The position numbers were made by a program, and so were the translations under genes. This document shows positions 35,492 through 44,586 of a DNA stretch of 64,000 bases, one piece after another (positions within the stretch are counted from its first letter, which is position 1; each line of letters begins with the position of its first letter). Under the pieces are notes generated by a model. The model had not been told where the DNA came from and ran no database searches. It saw only the letters and a program-made list of their open reading frames with translations. This DNA is from Natronolimnohabitans sp. A-GB9 (GTDB taxonomy: Archaea > Halobacteriota > Halobacteria > Halobacteriales > Natrialbaceae), in NCBI RefSeq assembly GCF_030848565.1, contig NZ_JAVDDV010000004.1, positions 124,001 to 188,000 on the forward strand, given 5' to 3'.

Positions 35492-35589
35492 TACGGTGTG
35501 TTAATTTTCATTATCATTGATCGCCTTCCCAATAGCATTATTATGTTATATTAGATGCTTTAATAAGTAATGTGAATAGAGAAACAACA

Positions 35590-36513
35590 ATGGTAGCAAT
35601 AGACGTGGCTAATTTCACAAAACGATACGGTGACGTCACCGTCACGGATGGCCTCTCGTTTACCGTCGAAGAAGGCGAGGTGTTCGGATTTCTTGGCCCA
35701 AACGGAGCGGGAAAATCGACGACGATAAACTGTCTGCTGGATTTTTCCCGTCCGACGAGCGGCGACTTATCCGTTCTCGGACTGGACGCTCGAGCGGATA
35801 GCAAAGCGATTCGACAGCGCACCGGTGTCCTTCCGGAGGGATACGAACCGTACCCCCGCCTCACCGGTCGACAACACATCGAGTTCGCCATGGAATCGAA
35901 GGATATCGACGGTGATCCCGACGTGATCCTCGAGCGTGTCGGAATCGCCGACGCAGCCGATCGAAAGGCCGAGGGCTACTCGAAGGGGATGGCCAAGCGA
36001 CTCGGCCTTGGAATGGCACTCGTCGGTGAGCCGGAGCTGTTGATTTTGGACGAACCGACGTCCGGACTGGATCCGAACGGCGCTCGAGAGATGCGGCAGA
36101 TCGTCACAGCGGAACACGCCCGTGGTGCAACGGTGTTCTTCTCGAGCCATATTATGGAACAGGTCGAAGCGGTGTGTGACCGCGTCGGTATCCTCCGCGA
36201 CGGAGAGATGGTTGCTATCGACACGGTCGCCGGTCTCCGGAAGAAGGTCGGGACCGCCCTTCTTCATGTCACGGTCGACCGACTGGACGAAACCGTAGTG
36301 GACGCCCTCGAATCCGTCCCGGACGTGGTCGCGGTTGAGGCTCGAATGAGAGAGGGCGTGCCGACGATTACCGTCGAAACTGACGGTTCGAAAACGGCCG
36401 TTCTCTCGACGATCGAAGACACGGGGTTGAGTGTCCACGACTTCGATACTGAACGAGCCTCGCTGGAAGACGTCTTCCACGCGTACACGACCGAGACGGA
36501 GGTGGTTGCATGA
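35590..36513 (+). CDS. ABC-2 type exporter ATPase (copy 2)
   Basis: 307 residues; closely related to the ATPase at 13408. Walker A is GPNGAGKST, followed by SRPTSGDLSVLGLD, the signature GYSKGMAKRLGLGMAL, Walker B LLILDEPTSGLDPNGAR, and FFSSHIMEQVEAVCDRVGILRDGE. The ATG at 35590 (MVAIDVANFTKRYG) matches paralog starts; a GTG at 35572 adds six residues. The permease gene overlaps it by four bases. The DNA is slightly less GC-rich than the other copies. Confidence 0.9.
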   Translation: MVAIDVANFTKRYGDVTVTDGLSFTVEEGEVFGFLGPNGAGKSTTINCLLDFSRPTSGDLSVLGLDARADSKAIRQRTGVLPEGYEPYPRLTGRQHIEFAMESKDIDGDPDVILERVGIADAADRKAEGYSKGMAKRLGLGMALVGEPELLILDEPTSGLDPNGAREMRQIVTAEHARGATVFFSSHIMEQVEAVCDRVGILRDGEMVAIDTVAGLRKKVGTALLHVTVDRLDETVVDALESVPDVVAVEARMREGVPTITVETDGSKTAVLSTIEDTGLSVHDFDTERASLEDVFHAYTTETEVVA

Positions 36514-37337
36514 GTACACTTACCGTCGCGAAGAAGGATTTCCGTGATGCCGTTCGGTCGAAGTCGTTGTGGCTGTTGACCGTGCTGTTCGTTCTGTTTG
36601 TCCCAGTCGTGGCACTCTATACGGTGGTTTCTGGCTCGAGTGTCGACGACGGTATCCCTACCGCACTCGTATTCTCCACGGGACTCGTGATGGTCGTCCT
36701 TGCCCCCGTCACAGCGTTGCTCGTGAGTATCAAGTCGATCGTTCGCGAACGGACGCTCGGCACGATCACGACCCTCCTGTCGTTGCCACACACGCGCGGG
36801 GAGGTGTTCTTCGGCAAATTACTGGGCCGATTGGCTGTCTTTACGGCTGCAGTGCTCGTCGGATACGTACCGGCACTCGTTATCCTGTCGCTCGGTCACT
36901 CCGAGTTTGCGACCTTCGAGTTCGTCGTGACGGTGGTTGCGGTCCTTTATTTCGGTTTTTTCTTCCTTCTCATCGGCCTCTGTGCGTCGACCCTGACACG
37001 CTCTGAATCGGTTGCGACAGCCGCTGGGTTTGCCATCTACTTCCTCATCTATTTCTGGAGTACGATCTTTTCCCTGCTAAACAACTGGTTGGGGCTCGTT
37101 GATGGATACGCGGAGACGTTCGTCTCCCGGTTCGAACTTACGATCATCGGCAACGATATCACCACCATGCTTCTGTGGTTGCGTGGACGTGAATCGGATA
37201 TGGCCTCCGCGGCCGTCAGTAACGGCGGTGACGTTCCGTTCTACCTCCAACACTGGTTCGCCGTTGTCCCGCTTCTCGTCTGGATCGGAGTCCCACTCGC
37301 CATCGGCTACTGGCAGTTCAATCGCATCGAGCTGTAG
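36510..37337 (+). CDS. ABC-2 type exporter permease (copy 2)
   Basis: 275 residues with six membrane helices. It shares long identical blocks with the orphan permease at 50130 (APVTALLVSIKSIVRER, GLVDG.AETFV.RFELT, SNGGDVPFYLQHWFA), so the two are paralogs. The extracellular SNGGDVPFYLQHWF segment is a family-specific mark near the C-terminus. It is coupled to the ATPase by an ATGA overlap. Confidence 0.9.
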   Translation: MSTLTVAKKDFRDAVRSKSLWLLTVLFVLFVPVVALYTVVSGSSVDDGIPTALVFSTGLVMVVLAPVTALLVSIKSIVRERTLGTITTLLSLPHTRGEVFFGKLLGRLAVFTAAVLVGYVPALVILSLGHSEFATFEFVVTVVAVLYFGFFFLLIGLCASTLTRSESVATAAGFAIYFLIYFWSTIFSLLNNWLGLVDGYAETFVSRFELTIIGNDITTMLLWLRGRESDMASAAVSNGGDVPFYLQHWFAVVPLLVWIGVPLAIGYWQFNRIEL

Positions 37338-37360
37338 ACCTGTCGTGAGTGATTGTCTAT

Positions 37361-37480
37361 CCATACTACTAGACAACACGATGCACACACCGAGCGCACT
37401 CGAGACGCGAGGGTGTGTCCTGATACTGCCGGACAGCAGTCAGTGCGCCGTCGGTCCTCTCCGAGTGATTGGACGCCGCC
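37361..37480. repeat. Composite type C / type B repeat
   Basis: CCATACTACTAGACAACACG followed by ATGCACACACCGAGCGCACT is a left half of the type C element (compare 35331). It joins at 37421 to TGATACTGCCGGACAGCAGT and CAGTGCGCCGTCGGTC, the left half of type B (compare 4816 and 50041). The composite suggests recombination between family members. Confidence 0.6.
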
Positions 37481-37518
37481 CCGATAGACCGATAGGGGTA
37501 GCGATCGAACGCGGTTCT

Positions 37519-37965
37519 ATGGTCGATTCGGACCCCGATCGCGTCCTCGTCCCGTCGCTCGGTCGTCCGCGAGAGGACGAGGCCCTCGCCTATGCTCTCG
37601 AGACGTTTCCAGACGCCGAGATCGTTCTGCTGGCAGTCGTGACGCCGCTCGACGACCCGCTCAGCGAGGGCGGCGTACTCGAGCGAGACGACGAACGAAC
37701 GGCGGCGGCACGCCAGGCCTCGAGGGACCTGCTCGAGTCGGTCGCCGACGACGTGCCGTCCGCGACCGAACGGGTCCGCCTCGAGACTGTCGAGGGCCGA
37801 CCGGGAACCGTCGTTCCCCGGTATGCTAGCGAGGAAGATATCGACCACGTGGTCATACACGGCCACGACGCGGGCTCGATCGGCTTCGTCCGTCGGTTTC
37901 TCGGCCGCAACGTCGCTACGACCGTCACCGAGCGTACCGACGAGCCGGTGACGGTTCTCGAGTGA
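37519..37965 (+). CDS. Universal stress protein
   Basis: A 148-residue UspA-domain protein. RVLVPSLGRPREDEALAYALETFPDAEIVLLAVV is the N-terminal strand-helix-strand, and HVVIHGHDAGSIGFVRRFLGRNVATTVTERTDEPVTVL the C-terminal ATP-loop region. The canonical GxxGxxxxxxGS is altered (GHDAGSIGFVRRFLGRN), so ATP binding is uncertain. It is monocistronic. Confidence 0.85.
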   Translation: MVDSDPDRVLVPSLGRPREDEALAYALETFPDAEIVLLAVVTPLDDPLSEGGVLERDDERTAAARQASRDLLESVADDVPSATERVRLETVEGRPGTVVPRYASEEDIDHVVIHGHDAGSIGFVRRFLGRNVATTVTERTDEPVTVLE

Positions 37966-38054
37966 CACCGTCGAAGCTACACGAGTTGCCTTACTGGCCG
38001 CGATAGTCACCCTTAGTAGGGTGGGCCTCGAGTCGCCACCGACCATCGATTCCA

Positions 38055-38282
38055 ATGAAGCCGGTGTACTTCTGTCGTCGCTGCGGGGAAGAGATCTCAC
38101 GGACCACAGAGGCGTGTCCCCACTGTGGCTACAATCCGGGATCGGTCGCCTGGCGATTCGGTGCCGGCGCGCTCATCTTCGGCGGCGCACTGGCGCTTGT
38201 CTCCCCGCCCGTCGGACTGCTCGGGGTCTTCGTCGGGATCGTCGCCGTCGGCGGGAGTTACGTGCTCTCTCCGGCGGAGTGA
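38055..38282 (+). CDS. Zinc-ribbon membrane protein
   Basis: 75 residues. An N-terminal zinc ribbon (FCRRCGEEI and ACPHCGYNP, residues about 6-28) is followed by two short membrane segments (FGAGALIFGGALALV and LLGVFVGIVAVGGSYVL). Such zinc-ribbon plus hairpin proteins are common in haloarchaea and of unknown role. Confidence 0.75.
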   Translation: MKPVYFCRRCGEEISRTTEACPHCGYNPGSVAWRFGAGALIFGGALALVSPPVGLLGVFVGIVAVGGSYVLSPAE

Positions 38283-38313
38283 GACTGTTCTCGAGTCGAC
38301 CGATTCGAGGGAG

Positions 38314-39531
38314 CTAGCCACCGATGACCGCCGCCAGCAGCTGGTAGACACCGTAGCCGACGGCGATCGAACTGCCCAACGTCAACAGCCAGAACGTGAT
38401 CGTGAAGCCGATTTTCTCCTTCGAGACGCCGGCCGAGCCCGCCGCCAGCCCGCCACCGATCACCCCCGAGAGGATGATGTTGTTGACCGAGATCGGGATC
38501 CCGAGTGCGATCGCCAGCTGTGCGATGACGAACCCGGGGACCAGCGCCGCGATCGACCGTCGCACGCCGAGCTGGGCGTACTCCCTCGAGGTCGCCTGCA
38601 ACAGCCGCGGCGCTGCCATCCAGGCGCCGGCGAGGAGGCCGGTCGCACCCAGCGCGAGCAGCGTGATCCCCGGCAGGCCGAGTTCCACCCGGAAGAGGTT
38701 CTCGAGTGGCCCCGTCGCGAGTCCGACCTGCGAACCGCCGGAAGAGAAGGCGACGATCCCACCGAGGACGAGCAGGAACGAGCGGATGCCCCCCTCGACT
38801 GACTCGAGAACGCGCTGTCGGACCCAGTAGAACGCGAGCGCGCCGACAGCGATGGTGACGAGGACGGTGCCGAGGTCGGCGTCTGCGACGAGCGTCGGGC
38901 CGCCGCCGAACTGTCTGGAGACGAATCGGGCGAGGGTCCCCTGGTCAGCCACTGGATCCGGGATGACGCCGAGTCTGATGTTCGCGACGATCGCACCGAC
39001 GACGCCGGCGAGCAGCGGGACGCCCACCGACTCGGGGACGTCGTCGCGTCGCAGGATCGTCGCAGTCGCGTAGGCCAGTCCGCCGGACATGAACGGGACG
39101 AGCAGCCAGAACGTCCCGAGCCGTTGGTACGTCGCCATCGCGGGATCGCCGCCCAGCGAGAGCCCGACGCCGACCATCGCACCCGTCGTCGCAAAGGCCG
39201 CGGGGATCGGGTACCGCGTATAGATGCCGATCGCCATGTACGTCGCCGCCGTCAACAGCCCCGCAGTGGCCGCAAGCGGCGTGATCGCGACGCCATCGAT
39301 GAGGTCTGCACCGATCGTCTCGGAGATGCTTCCCCCTTGTGTGAGTGCGCCGGCGGCTGCGAGGAGTCCGATGACGAACGCGGCTTGCATCGTCGAGATT
39401 GCGTTCGCACCGATCGCAGGGGCAAACGGCGGTGAGTTGCTGTTGGCGCCGAGTACCCACGCCATGAACAGACAGGTGAGGATCGCGGTTCCGACGAGGA
39501 CGGCAAACGACAGGGCGACCATTCCGTTCAT
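38314..39531 (-). CDS. Inorganic phosphate transporter, PiT family
   Basis: A 405-residue PiT permease taking up phosphate with Na+ or H+. The two family repeats are visible: GANSNSPPFAPAIGANAISTMQAAF near the N-terminus and VNNIILSGVIGGGLAAGSAGVSKEKIGFT near the C-terminus, the inverted PD001131-type signatures. About ten membrane helices. The ATG at 39531 (MNGMVALSFAVL) begins just before the first helix; the upstream extension is basic and unlikely. It is separated by 31 bases from the convergent zinc-ribbon gene. Confidence 0.9.
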   Translation of the reverse strand: MNGMVALSFAVLVGTAILTCLFMAWVLGANSNSPPFAPAIGANAISTMQAAFVIGLLAAAGALTQGGSISETIGADLIDGVAITPLAATAGLLTAATYMAIGIYTRYPIPAAFATTGAMVGVGLSLGGDPAMATYQRLGTFWLLVPFMSGGLAYATATILRRDDVPESVGVPLLAGVVGAIVANIRLGVIPDPVADQGTLARFVSRQFGGGPTLVADADLGTVLVTIAVGALAFYWVRQRVLESVEGGIRSFLLVLGGIVAFSSGGSQVGLATGPLENLFRVELGLPGITLLALGATGLLAGAWMAAPRLLQATSREYAQLGVRRSIAALVPGFVIAQLAIALGIPISVNNIILSGVIGGGLAAGSAGVSKEKIGFTITFWLLTLGSSIAVGYGVYQLLAAVIGG

Positions 39532-39658
39532 CGTACTTGGACGAGCGATCGGAAAAGCGTTCCTTCGCCTCTCGTCCCGTTCTCGAGTACGCCACCGTAG
39601 TAGCCACACCCGTCGTCCTCGCGGCGGCCGTCGACGACCGTGATCTATCCGTCACGCC

Positions 39659-40741
39659 CTACTCGAGGATCGCGTCGAGGCCGGCGGCGACACCGTTGGC
39701 GACAGCGAGCCACTGTGTCTGTCGAACATGAGTTGGCTGCTCGAGTTGAATCGTTTGGCCGGTCGGAGCGACCTGATTGAGGATGTTCGTCGGTGCAGCG
39801 CCACCGTAGTCGGTCGCATCACTGCTTGCAAGGACGGCCTCTGCCCCTTCGACGCGGTCGTTGATCTCGTCGGCGACGAGCTGTCTGTCCGATTCGCTGG
39901 CGGTGCCACCGATGAAGATATTCTCGTCTGCGTATCCATGAAACGCGACTCCCCAGTCGGCGGGTTCCTCGGAAAGCCCATCGAGCGCCGGAAACGAACC
40001 GCGATCGATCTCGGTCGAAGGAACGTGCCAGCGATCGAACGCCCCGCCGCCGTCGTTGAACCCGGAACAGATCCACCCCAGGCCGCCGTGCTGTTCGGCG
40101 ATGTGCTCGGCCTGAAAATCCGTGCCGTACTCGATGAACCCACCGTGGGGTGCGATCACGAAGACGTCGTTCTCTCGATCTTCCTCACCGACGATATACT
40201 CGACGTATTCGTCGTTGAACTCGCCGGCTTGACGCGTATCGTAGCTCGGGTGGACCGCCTGTCCACTGACGATGGCCGTCGACGACTTGCTTGCACCGAT
40301 TCGCTCGAGTCCGCCCTGGCTCAATCGGACGGCTTCTCCCTGGTGTGTCGACGCGATCGTGTAGATCGCGTCGGGGAACCCGTCGGTTCCGTTCTCGTCG
40401 GTGCCGATTCGAACTTGCTGGCCGAGTTCCAGTTCCGTCTCATCGGCCGTTTCACAGGGGACTGAGCAGTACTTTTTCGATTCCGTCCGTGTATTCCAAT
40501 CGGCGGCCGTTTCCTCGATCGAGGTCTTCCATCTCGTCATCATTTCACAACTACCGTCGTCGTCCATCCGCTGCCAGGTGGTGTCTTCGTCGTTCGTTTC
40601 AGTGTCGCTTCCAGCGATCACGCTGCGTTGGAGTCCAGCCGCTGCTAGACTCAGTCCCGCTACACTCGCCCCTACCCCGAGCGTCCGACGGCGACTTATA
40701 GGGCCTGATGACTTCGTGTGCTCGCCTTGGTTATTCCCCAT
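39659..40741 (-). CDS. Secreted poly-gamma-glutamate hydrolase family protein
   Basis: 360 residues. The start MGNNQGEHTKSSGPISRRRT leads a Tat signal (RRRTLGVGASVAGLSLAAAG). The C-terminal 200 residues match the phage-type poly-gamma-glutamate hydrolase family (PF05908): FVIAPHGGFIEYGTDFQAEHIAE carries the putative zinc His and Glu, with WGVAFHGY further on. These enzymes cut gamma-linked polyglutamate. Some Natrialba-type haloarchaea make such polymers, so turnover of a capsule or use of a competitor's polymer are options. The 130 bases upstream are AT-rich. Confidence 0.8.
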   Translation of the reverse strand: MGNNQGEHTKSSGPISRRRTLGVGASVAGLSLAAAGLQRSVIAGSDTETNDEDTTWQRMDDDGSCEMMTRWKTSIEETAADWNTRTESKKYCSVPCETADETELELGQQVRIGTDENGTDGFPDAIYTIASTHQGEAVRLSQGGLERIGASKSSTAIVSGQAVHPSYDTRQAGEFNDEYVEYIVGEEDRENDVFVIAPHGGFIEYGTDFQAEHIAEQHGGLGWICSGFNDGGGAFDRWHVPSTEIDRGSFPALDGLSEEPADWGVAFHGYADENIFIGGTASESDRQLVADEINDRVEGAEAVLASSDATDYGGAAPTNILNQVAPTGQTIQLEQPTHVRQTQWLAVANGVAAGLDAILE

Positions 40742-40871
40742 CTCCGGGAGAATAATCTTATCTATACACTTAAATCTAATCAATACATCTGTGATCTATT
40801 TGTGTCGACGGAGCGGCTTCGTCGCTTGCCGTCCCGTCAGGGCTTTATCGATGACCGCTAAACGACAGAAT

Positions 40872-41117
40872 ATGAAGATCGAGTACGACGAAGACACCTG
40901 TATCGGGATGTTCCAGTGTGTTGCCGAGTGGGATGAATTCACGAAGGACGAATCGAAAGGAAAAGCGGTTCTCGAGGACAGCGAGGAGGTCGAAGACGGC
41001 GTCTTCGTCCGTGAGGTCCCCGAGGACGCGGAACTCGACGCGAAGTTCGCCGCCCGTACCTGTCCCGTCGACGCGATCACGATTTACGACGACGACGGCG
41101 AGCAGCTGATCCCCTGA
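40872..41117 (+). CDS. Ferredoxin with C-x5-C...CP motif, probably 3Fe-4S
   Basis: 81 residues from the ATG at 40872 (MKIEYDEDTCIGMFQC); an ATG at 40851 adds seven residues. Cysteines in CIGMFQC and the later TCPVDAI give three ligands, the pattern of 3Fe-4S ferredoxins that serve cytochrome P450s. The insert between them is acidic. A P450 gene starts 820 bases downstream on the same strand, with only a leftward regulator gene between, so a P450 redox partner is a reasonable inference. The TGA stop opens a type A palindrome. Confidence 0.82.
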   Translation: MKIEYDEDTCIGMFQCVAEWDEFTKDESKGKAVLEDSEEVEDGVFVREVPEDAELDAKFAARTCPVDAITIYDDDGEQLIP

Positions 41118-41200
41118 TACGGATTGCTGTAGCTATGTCCCGCTGATCGCCGACCCCGTCCTGGCGATCGGCGGGCAGTGACGACAGGAGACCGTATGAC
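41115..41200. repeat. Palindromic intergenic element, type A
   Basis: TGATACGGATTGCTGTAGC begins on the ferredoxin stop codon. Inner arms CCGCTGATCGCC and GGCGATCGGCGGG enclose GACCCCGTCCT. The right end ACGACAGGAGACCGTATGA is shared with the 16020 copy. It ends three bases before the stop of the convergent regulator gene. Confidence 0.8.
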
Positions 41201-41203
41201 TAT

Positions 41204-41857
41204 TTACCGGCGTAACGCCGCGCCGACCAACTCCTTTTCGGCCGATCGCAGCAGCGTCGACGCCGCACTCTCGGAACACTCGAGTTTTTCGGCTACCGTC
41301 GCCAGATCACCGCTCCGTGGCACCTCATAGTAACCAACGTCGCGGGCGACCTCGAGCGCCTCGAACTGTCTGGCCGTGAGCCGGCCGGCAAGCGTCTCCG
41401 AGCGTCGCTGGTGTTCGCTCACGCGCTCGACCTCGACGTCTACTCCGTTGGGGGCGCGCTCGAGCAGCCCCGACATGGCTTCGGGCTGTCCGAGGACGGT
41501 GACGTGGACGTTCTCCCGACCGGTGTAGACCATCGGTGGGACGACCACCAGCCCGGGACCGTCGAACGTTCCCAGCAGGGTGGCGTCGGCGGCCCGTAGA
41601 TCCATCTCGACGTAGCCGTAGAACGTGTCCTCGTCGACCGGCGTGACGTCGTATCGGTGAACGGACTCGAGGTTCTCGGCTAGATTCCCGAGAGCGCCGG
41701 GGTCGCCGACGACCAGCGAGAGAAAGCGGACGGTTTCGGATTCCCGGTCGACTTCCCAGGAGAGCACCTCCTCGCGCTGGAACGACTCGAGCGGATTCTC
41801 GGGCGCCGGCAGTTGCATCGAGGGCGGAAGCCGGAGGGTGAGGTCTGCCGACTGCAT
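41204..41857 (-). CDS. Bat-type HTH-10 transcriptional regulator
   Basis: 217 residues. The C-terminal 55 residues (LTARQFEALEVARDVGYYEVPR, then DLATVAEKLECSESAASTLLRSAEKEL) are the bacterio-opsin activator helix-turn-helix (HTH_10), whose haloarchaeal members control bop, carotenoid and metabolic genes. The N-terminal 150 residues form the bacterioopsin-linked sensor-like domain. It has no PAS/GAF part. It is divergent from the P450 gene across 81 bases and may control it (inference). The start is the ATG at 41857. Confidence 0.85.
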   Translation of the reverse strand: MQSADLTLRLPPSMQLPAPENPLESFQREEVLSWEVDRESETVRFLSLVVGDPGALGNLAENLESVHRYDVTPVDEDTFYGYVEMDLRAADATLLGTFDGPGLVVVPPMVYTGRENVHVTVLGQPEAMSGLLERAPNGVDVEVERVSEHQRRSETLAGRLTARQFEALEVARDVGYYEVPRSGDLATVAEKLECSESAASTLLRSAEKELVGAALRR

Positions 41858-41938
41858 ACCGGTCGTTCGACGGAAGCACGTAAAGAGGTTCAGTGCTTCG
41901 GGAGAGTACCGACAGTCGTTCGCCCCGAACGAACGAGT

Positions 41939-43405
41939 ATGACCGAGACACGTACGACGGCGGACGACCGAGAACCGACGACCGACGAGGAGGGCGACAC
42001 CGGACCGACGCGAGCGGCGGTCGGAACGCCGCCGCCCGGCCCGCGCGGACTCCCGCTGGTCGACAGCACCCTTGCGTTCGCTCGCGACCCGCTCGAGTTT
42101 CTCTCCTCGATACGTGAGTACGGGGACGTCGCCCGGTACGAGGCGTTCGGTCACGAGTTCGTGGTCGTTTCGGAGCCGGGACTCGTCGAGGAAGTGCTCG
42201 TCACCCGTGACGACGAGTTCTGGCGCGGCGAGTTCGAACACGAGTTCAGCGAGGTCCTCGACGTCGAGGGACTGTTCTTCGCGGAAGGAGAGCAGTGGCA
42301 AAAACAGCGCATGCTTCTCCAGAACGCCTTCACGCCGGCGCGAATTCGGAGCTACGCCGACGACATGGTCGACGAAACCGTGCGGCTAGTCGAGAGTTGG
42401 TCGGATGGCGAGGTCGTCGACCTCCGGGAGGCGATGTCGACGCTGACGCTCCGGGCGCTGACCCGTACCCTGTTCGCTCTCGAGTTCGAGAACGGGCGAG
42501 CCGACCGCGTGCGACGCTGGGTCCACGCCATGGGCGCGTACAGTGACTCGGAGTTTTTCGGTATCCGGGCCGTACTCCCGTCGTGGCTTCCGAGCCGGGC
42601 CGAACGCGAGTACCGGCGTGCAACGGCCGATGTCGAGGCTCTCGTCGAGGAGCTAGTAGCGGAACGTCGCCACTCCGACGCGGTTGGCGACGACTTGCTT
42701 TCCTTGCTCGCGACCGGCGAGTACCCCGACGGCTCGAGACCGACGGCCGAAGAGATCACCGACCAGCTACAGCTGTTCTTGCTTGCCGGCCACGAGACGA
42801 CGGCGACCGCGCTGACCTACGCCTGCTGGCTACTCGCCGCCGACGACGCCGAGGACGTTCGGGACCGACTCGAGCGGGAGGTCGACGCAGTCTGTGGCGA
42901 TCGGGACCCGACGTTCGCGGACCTGCCCGACCTGGCGGTCACCGAGGCCGTCGGCCGAGAAGCGATGCGTCTCTTCCCGCCGCTGCCGTTCTTGCAGCGC
43001 GAGCCCCACGCGGAGACCGCCCTCGCCGGCTACCGGATCGGGCCGGGAACGACGGTGCAGCTGAACATGTACGCCATCCACCGCGACGAGCGCTGGTGGT
43101 CCGAGCCCGACACGTTCCGACCGGGTCGGTGGCTCGCAGAGGGCGACGGTGTGGACGAGAGCGGGGACGGAACGGACCGATCCGTCGTCGCCGACCCCGA
43201 CGACCGGCCCGAGTACGCCTACTTTCCCTTCGGTGGCGGTCCGCGTCACTGCATCGGGATGCGGTTCGCGATGACCGAACTCAAACTCTCGTTGGCGACG
43301 CTGGTTCGACGCGTCGACCTCGAGCGAGTGACGGAGTCGATCGATCCCACGCTGAAGGTGTCGCTCGATCCCGGCCCGGTGAAGATGCGGGTTCGTAGGC
43401 GATAG
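41939..43405 (+). CDS. Cytochrome P450
   Basis: A 488-residue soluble P450. The oxygen-binding I-helix motif is LLAGHETTATAL (about residues 282-293), the ExxR motif is EAMR (about 341-344), and the heme loop FPFGGGPRHCIG has the thiolate Cys at about 438. A proline-rich N-terminal TPPPGPRGLP-like hinge (VGTPPPGPRGLPLVD, about 24-38) follows an acidic leader without a membrane anchor. An acidic insertion (about 400-420) precedes the heme loop. It resembles the haloarchaeal CYP174 type, possibly acting on carotenoids or fatty acids; the substrate is unproven. The nearby ferredoxin is a candidate electron donor. Confidence 0.92.
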   Translation: MTETRTTADDREPTTDEEGDTGPTRAAVGTPPPGPRGLPLVDSTLAFARDPLEFLSSIREYGDVARYEAFGHEFVVVSEPGLVEEVLVTRDDEFWRGEFEHEFSEVLDVEGLFFAEGEQWQKQRMLLQNAFTPARIRSYADDMVDETVRLVESWSDGEVVDLREAMSTLTLRALTRTLFALEFENGRADRVRRWVHAMGAYSDSEFFGIRAVLPSWLPSRAEREYRRATADVEALVEELVAERRHSDAVGDDLLSLLATGEYPDGSRPTAEEITDQLQLFLLAGHETTATALTYACWLLAADDAEDVRDRLEREVDAVCGDRDPTFADLPDLAVTEAVGREAMRLFPPLPFLQREPHAETALAGYRIGPGTTVQLNMYAIHRDERWWSEPDTFRPGRWLAEGDGVDESGDGTDRSVVADPDDRPEYAYFPFGGGPRHCIGMRFAMTELKLSLATLVRRVDLERVTESIDPTLKVSLDPGPVKMRVRRR

Positions 43406-43464
43406 CGCTGTGGCTCCGGAGCGAGATCGATAAAAGCGAAAGCGGGGCGGCGATGGAACGCCGC

Positions 43465-44379
43465 TTACGAGATCTTGTCGTACTGGTCCGAAAGCTTCTC
43501 TGCGGCCTCGCCGAGTTGGTTGCGCTCGAACTCGGTGAGGTCCCACTCGACGATCTCCTCGACGCCGTCGGAGCCGAGCTTACAGGGGACGCCGAAGGCG
43601 GTGTCCTCGTGGCCGTACTCGCCCTCGAGCGTGACGCTGCATGGCAGCACCTCGCCGGTGTCCCGCAGGATGGCCTCGACAGTATGGCCGACGCCCGTCG
43701 CCGGTCCCCACTGTGTGGCGCCTTTCTTCTCGATGACGTTCATCGCGGAGGTCTGGAGTTCCTCGAGTAGCTCCTCTTTCTCGTCGTCGTCGAACTCGAG
43801 GTCCTGGCCGTTGACCCGAACTTTGGAGAATACGGGGACCTGGGCGTCGCCGTGTTCGCCAAGGATCGTCGCCTCGACGTTCTGGACGGGCGCATCGAAA
43901 CGCTCGGCGATGACATAGCGGAATCGTGCGGAGTCGAGTCGGCCGCCGAAGCCGATCACCTTCTCGCGGGCGCGGTCGCCCGATTCGTAGAGGTGCCGGT
44001 TGAGCAGGTCGACCGGGTTCGACGTCGTTACCGTGACGAAGTCGTCGTTGTGCTCGGCGATCGAGGAGCCGATGTCCTCCATGATCGGGGCGTTGTCACC
44101 CGCCAGGTCGATGCGAGTCTGACCCGGCTGGCGCGGGATTCCGGCCGTGATAACGACGACGTCCGAGCCGGCGGTGTCCTCGTAGCCGCCCTGTCGGATC
44201 GTCGTGTTCGCGTCGTAGGCCGCCCCGTGGTTGACGTCGGCAGCCTGCCCGATCGTGTCGTCTTCCTTGTCCGGAATGTCGACGAGCACGAGTTCGTCTG
44301 CGATGTCCCGAAGCGCGATGTTGTAGGCAGCGGCGGCCCCGACCGTTCCGGCCGCGCCGACCACGCTAACTTTCGTCAT
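43465..44379 (-). CDS. mdh: Malate dehydrogenase
   Basis: A 304-residue tetrameric-type (LDH-like) malate dehydrogenase of the TCA cycle. The NAD fold begins [16 protein letters not shown] (about 4-19) with LVDIPD. The substrate loop [15 protein letters not shown] carries the Arg residues binding malate, and the catalytic His is in GEHGDAQVP (about 184). The protein is strongly acidic, like the well-studied Haloarcula enzyme. It is monocistronic, with an AT-rich promoter region upstream (44395-44460). Confidence 0.95.
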   Translation of the reverse strand: MTKVSVVGAAGTVGAAAAYNIALRDIADELVLVDIPDKEDDTIGQAADVNHGAAYDANTTIRQGGYEDTAGSDVVVITAGIPRQPGQTRIDLAGDNAPIMEDIGSSIAEHNDDFVTVTTSNPVDLLNRHLYESGDRAREKVIGFGGRLDSARFRYVIAERFDAPVQNVEATILGEHGDAQVPVFSKVRVNGQDLEFDDDEKEELLEELQTSAMNVIEKKGATQWGPATGVGHTVEAILRDTGEVLPCSVTLEGEYGHEDTAFGVPCKLGSDGVEEIVEWDLTEFERNQLGEAAEKLSDQYDKIS

Positions 44380-44586
44380 ACCGTGTCAAACTCCACCACC
44401 CTATGCGTTAAATCCGTCGAAACTGGATTTCTTGCACGTTTTGACGAAATAGAAAATCGACAGTTGTCGAAGAGAAGGAGAGGGGGAATCGGCCCCTGGA
44501 ACTGGAAACGTCACGCTCCTTGCGCTTCTCCGGGTGTCGAGCCCACAATCGAACGACCCATAGTCCGTGCCCACCGTTGCTCGCCT

